This document shows, piece after piece, positions 4,572-5,661 of a stretch of DNA of 5,661 nucleotides. The notes under the pieces were generated by a model. The model searched no databases. It was not told the DNA's origin and worked only from the letters and a program-made list of their open reading frames with translations. Location: assembly GCA_003133005.1 (NCBI GenBank), contig PKZI01000144.1:1-5661 (forward strand). Reading direction: 5' to 3'. Both the position numbers and the translations under genes were made by a program. The stretch is from Acidimicrobiaceae bacterium (GTDB lineage: Bacteria; Actinomycetota; Acidimicrobiia; Acidimicrobiales; RAAP-2). Each line of letters begins with the position of its first letter. Within the stretch, counting starts at the first letter, position 1.

Positions 4572-5661
4572 TGGAATTTCGACGAATCAACGGATTGCCG
4601 CCCTACGTCTTCGCCCAGATCAATGGTCTGAAGGCCGAAGCACGCGCGGGCGGACGCGACGTCGTCGACTTCGGTTTTGGGAACCCCGATCTGCCGAGTC
4701 CCGACGTTGCGGTCGCCAAGCTCGCCGAAGCGGCACAGAATCCGAAGAACCATCGCTACAGCGCGAGTCGAGGTATTCCGAACTTGCGCCTCGCCATGGC
4801 GAATCGCTACAAGCTGCTCTTTGACGTCGATATCGATCCCGAGACCGAGGTCGTGACCACGATCGGGGCCAAGGAGGGACTCACGCACTTGATGTGGGTG
4901 TTGCTCGGTCCCGGTGACAGCGCCATCGTGCCGAGTCCGAGTTATCCGATTCATCTGGCGGGTCCCGGTTTCGCGGGCGCGACGGTGATCACGGTCCCGA
5001 TTCTTGACCCGGGCGCGAGTGACGTGGACCCGGGTGAAGCGTTCTTTAACGGACTCGTCGAAGCGTGGCAGAAGGCGGACGTGAAACCGCGCGTGATCAT
5101 CTGCTCGTTTCCTCACAACCCCACGAGTGCGTGCGTCGATCTGACGTTCATGGAACGCCTCGTGGGCTTCGCACTCGAACACGACATCATCATCTGTCAC
5201 GATTTCGCGTACGCGGACCTCGGTTTTGACGGCTACCGACCGCCGTCGATCCTTCAGGTGCCGCGCGCCAAGGAATGCTGCGTCGAGCTCTACACCCTCA
5301 CCAAGTCGTTTTCCATGGCGGGATGGCGCGTTGGTTTCCTCGTGGGAAACGCCGAGATCGTGGCGGCACTCACCAAGCTCAAGAGCTACCTCGATTACGG
5401 CACGTTCCAACCCGTGCAGATCGCCGCAATTGTTGCAATGAACGAGGCGGTCGACTACCCGGGCCAATTGCTCGCCATCTATCAGATGCGCCGTGATTTG
5501 CTCATCGAAGGGCTCAACCGAATTGGTTGGGAGGTGAAGGCCCCCAAGGGATCAATGTTCATCTGGGCGCCGATCCCCGAGCCGTACATCGAGATGGGTT
5601 CGCTCGAGTTCGCGAAATTCCTCATCGAAGAAGCTGACGTCGCCACCAGTCCCGGTGTGGG
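4571..5661 (+). CDS. alaC: AlaC-type alanine aminotransferase, 3' end missing
   Basis: The frame is open from the ATG at 4571 to the window edge, giving 363 residues of what should be a protein of about 400-410. It is a PLP-dependent class I/II aminotransferase very like E. coli AlaC, which makes alanine from pyruvate with glutamate as amino donor. The shared blocks are 'RINGLPPYVF' (5-14), 'GNPDLPSPDV' (37-46), 'HRYSASRGIPNLR' (61-73), 'IGAKEGLTHLM' (98-108) and 'PSYPIH' (123-128). Further on come 'FPHNPTSACV' (180-189, Asn183 near the PLP ring), 'CHDFAYADL' (209-217, Asp211 and Tyr214), and 'TLTKSFSMAGWRVGF' (242-256). Lys245 in that last block is the Schiff-base lysine and Arg253 binds the cofactor phosphate. 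The C-terminal arginine that holds the substrate carboxylate would lie beyond the window. LL-diaminopimelate aminotransferase is a relative, but the sequence follows AlaC more closely. A weak AAGTAGG lies eight bases upstream. It is coupled to the preceding gene by TGATG. Confidence 0.88.
   Translation, partial: MEFRRINGLPPYVFAQINGLKAEARAGGRDVVDFGFGNPDLPSPDVAVAKLAEAAQNPKNHRYSASRGIPNLRLAMANRYKLLFDVDIDPETEVVTTIGAKEGLTHLMWVLLGPGDSAIVPSPSYPIHLAGPGFAGATVITVPILDPGASDVDPGEAFFNGLVEAWQKADVKPRVIICSFPHNPTSACVDLTFMERLVGFALEHDIIICHDFAYADLGFDGYRPPSILQVPRAKECCVELYTLTKSFSMAGWRVGFLVGNAEIVAALTKLKSYLDYGTFQPVQIAAIVAMNEAVDYPGQLLAIYQMRRDLLIEGLNRIGWEVKAPKGSMFIWAPIPEPYIEMGSLEFAKFLIEEADVATSPGV

Noticed and set aside
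4565..5467. A 300-codon open frame on the - strand opposite the aminotransferase gene
   Set aside because: It mirrors the codon pattern of alaC on the other strand. The translation is rich in Arg, Asp, Val and His without any recognisable domain, while the + strand frame matches AlaC from end to end.
4571..5661. LL-diaminopimelate aminotransferase
   Set aside because: Related family, but the blocks around residues 5-14, 61-73 and 242-256 and the 'IPEPYIEMGSLEFAK' stretch agree with AlaC more closely.
1..5661. Defence system, mobile element, CRISPR array or RNA gene
   Set aside because: No transposase, integrase, nuclease, toxin pair, spaced repeats or tRNA-like folds were seen on either strand; the window is filled with ordinary chromosomal genes.

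Overview
The window is wholly coding on the + strand and almost gapless. It holds nine protein genes, of which the first lacks its 5' end and the last lacks its 3' end. There are no RNA genes, mobile elements, CRISPR arrays or long non-coding stretches; the longest clear gap is 36 bases (1259-1294). The base composition is GC-rich (about 60% by eye). A PimB-type mannosyltransferase, an SRPBCC protein followed by a ROK glucokinase, and a compact luciferase-like (F420-type) oxidoreductase together point to an actinobacterium. The style of the small proteins suggests the class Acidimicrobiia, but that placement is inferred from remembered family resemblance, not from a search.

Region 1 (1-1258) holds four small genes. 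They are the C-terminal part of a bacterial PH-domain protein, a four-cysteine zinc-ribbon protein, a thioredoxin-fold protein with a CxxC, and a very small protein with a CX2CX7CX2C pattern. The last three are all cysteine-bearing and are packed stop-to-start, so they are probably co-translated. Their functions are not known to me; a shared role in metal or thiol chemistry is only an inference from motifs and order.

Region 2 (1295-5661) holds five genes: a GT4 mannosyltransferase of the PimB type (phosphatidylinositol mannoside synthesis), an SRPBCC/polyketide-cyclase-like lipid-binding-fold protein, a ROK glucokinase, a short luciferase-like monooxygenase, and an AlaC-type alanine aminotransferase cut by the window end. 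From 2477 onward every junction is an overlap (ATGA, GTGA, TGATG), so these genes are probably one transcription unit. A TAGCGT element six bases ahead of the mannosyltransferase ATG could be the -10 box of a leaderless promoter starting this block. Glucokinase supplies glucose 6-phosphate, which can feed the mannose donor used by the glycosyltransferase, and AlaC draws on pyruvate. This makes the block look like core carbon and envelope metabolism rather than a specialised cassette.

The most notable points are two. The second glutamate of the EX7E signature in the mannosyltransferase is replaced by asparagine. Three consecutive small cysteine-motif genes of undescribed function sit next to one another. 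Nothing in the window looks like a defence system or mobile island.
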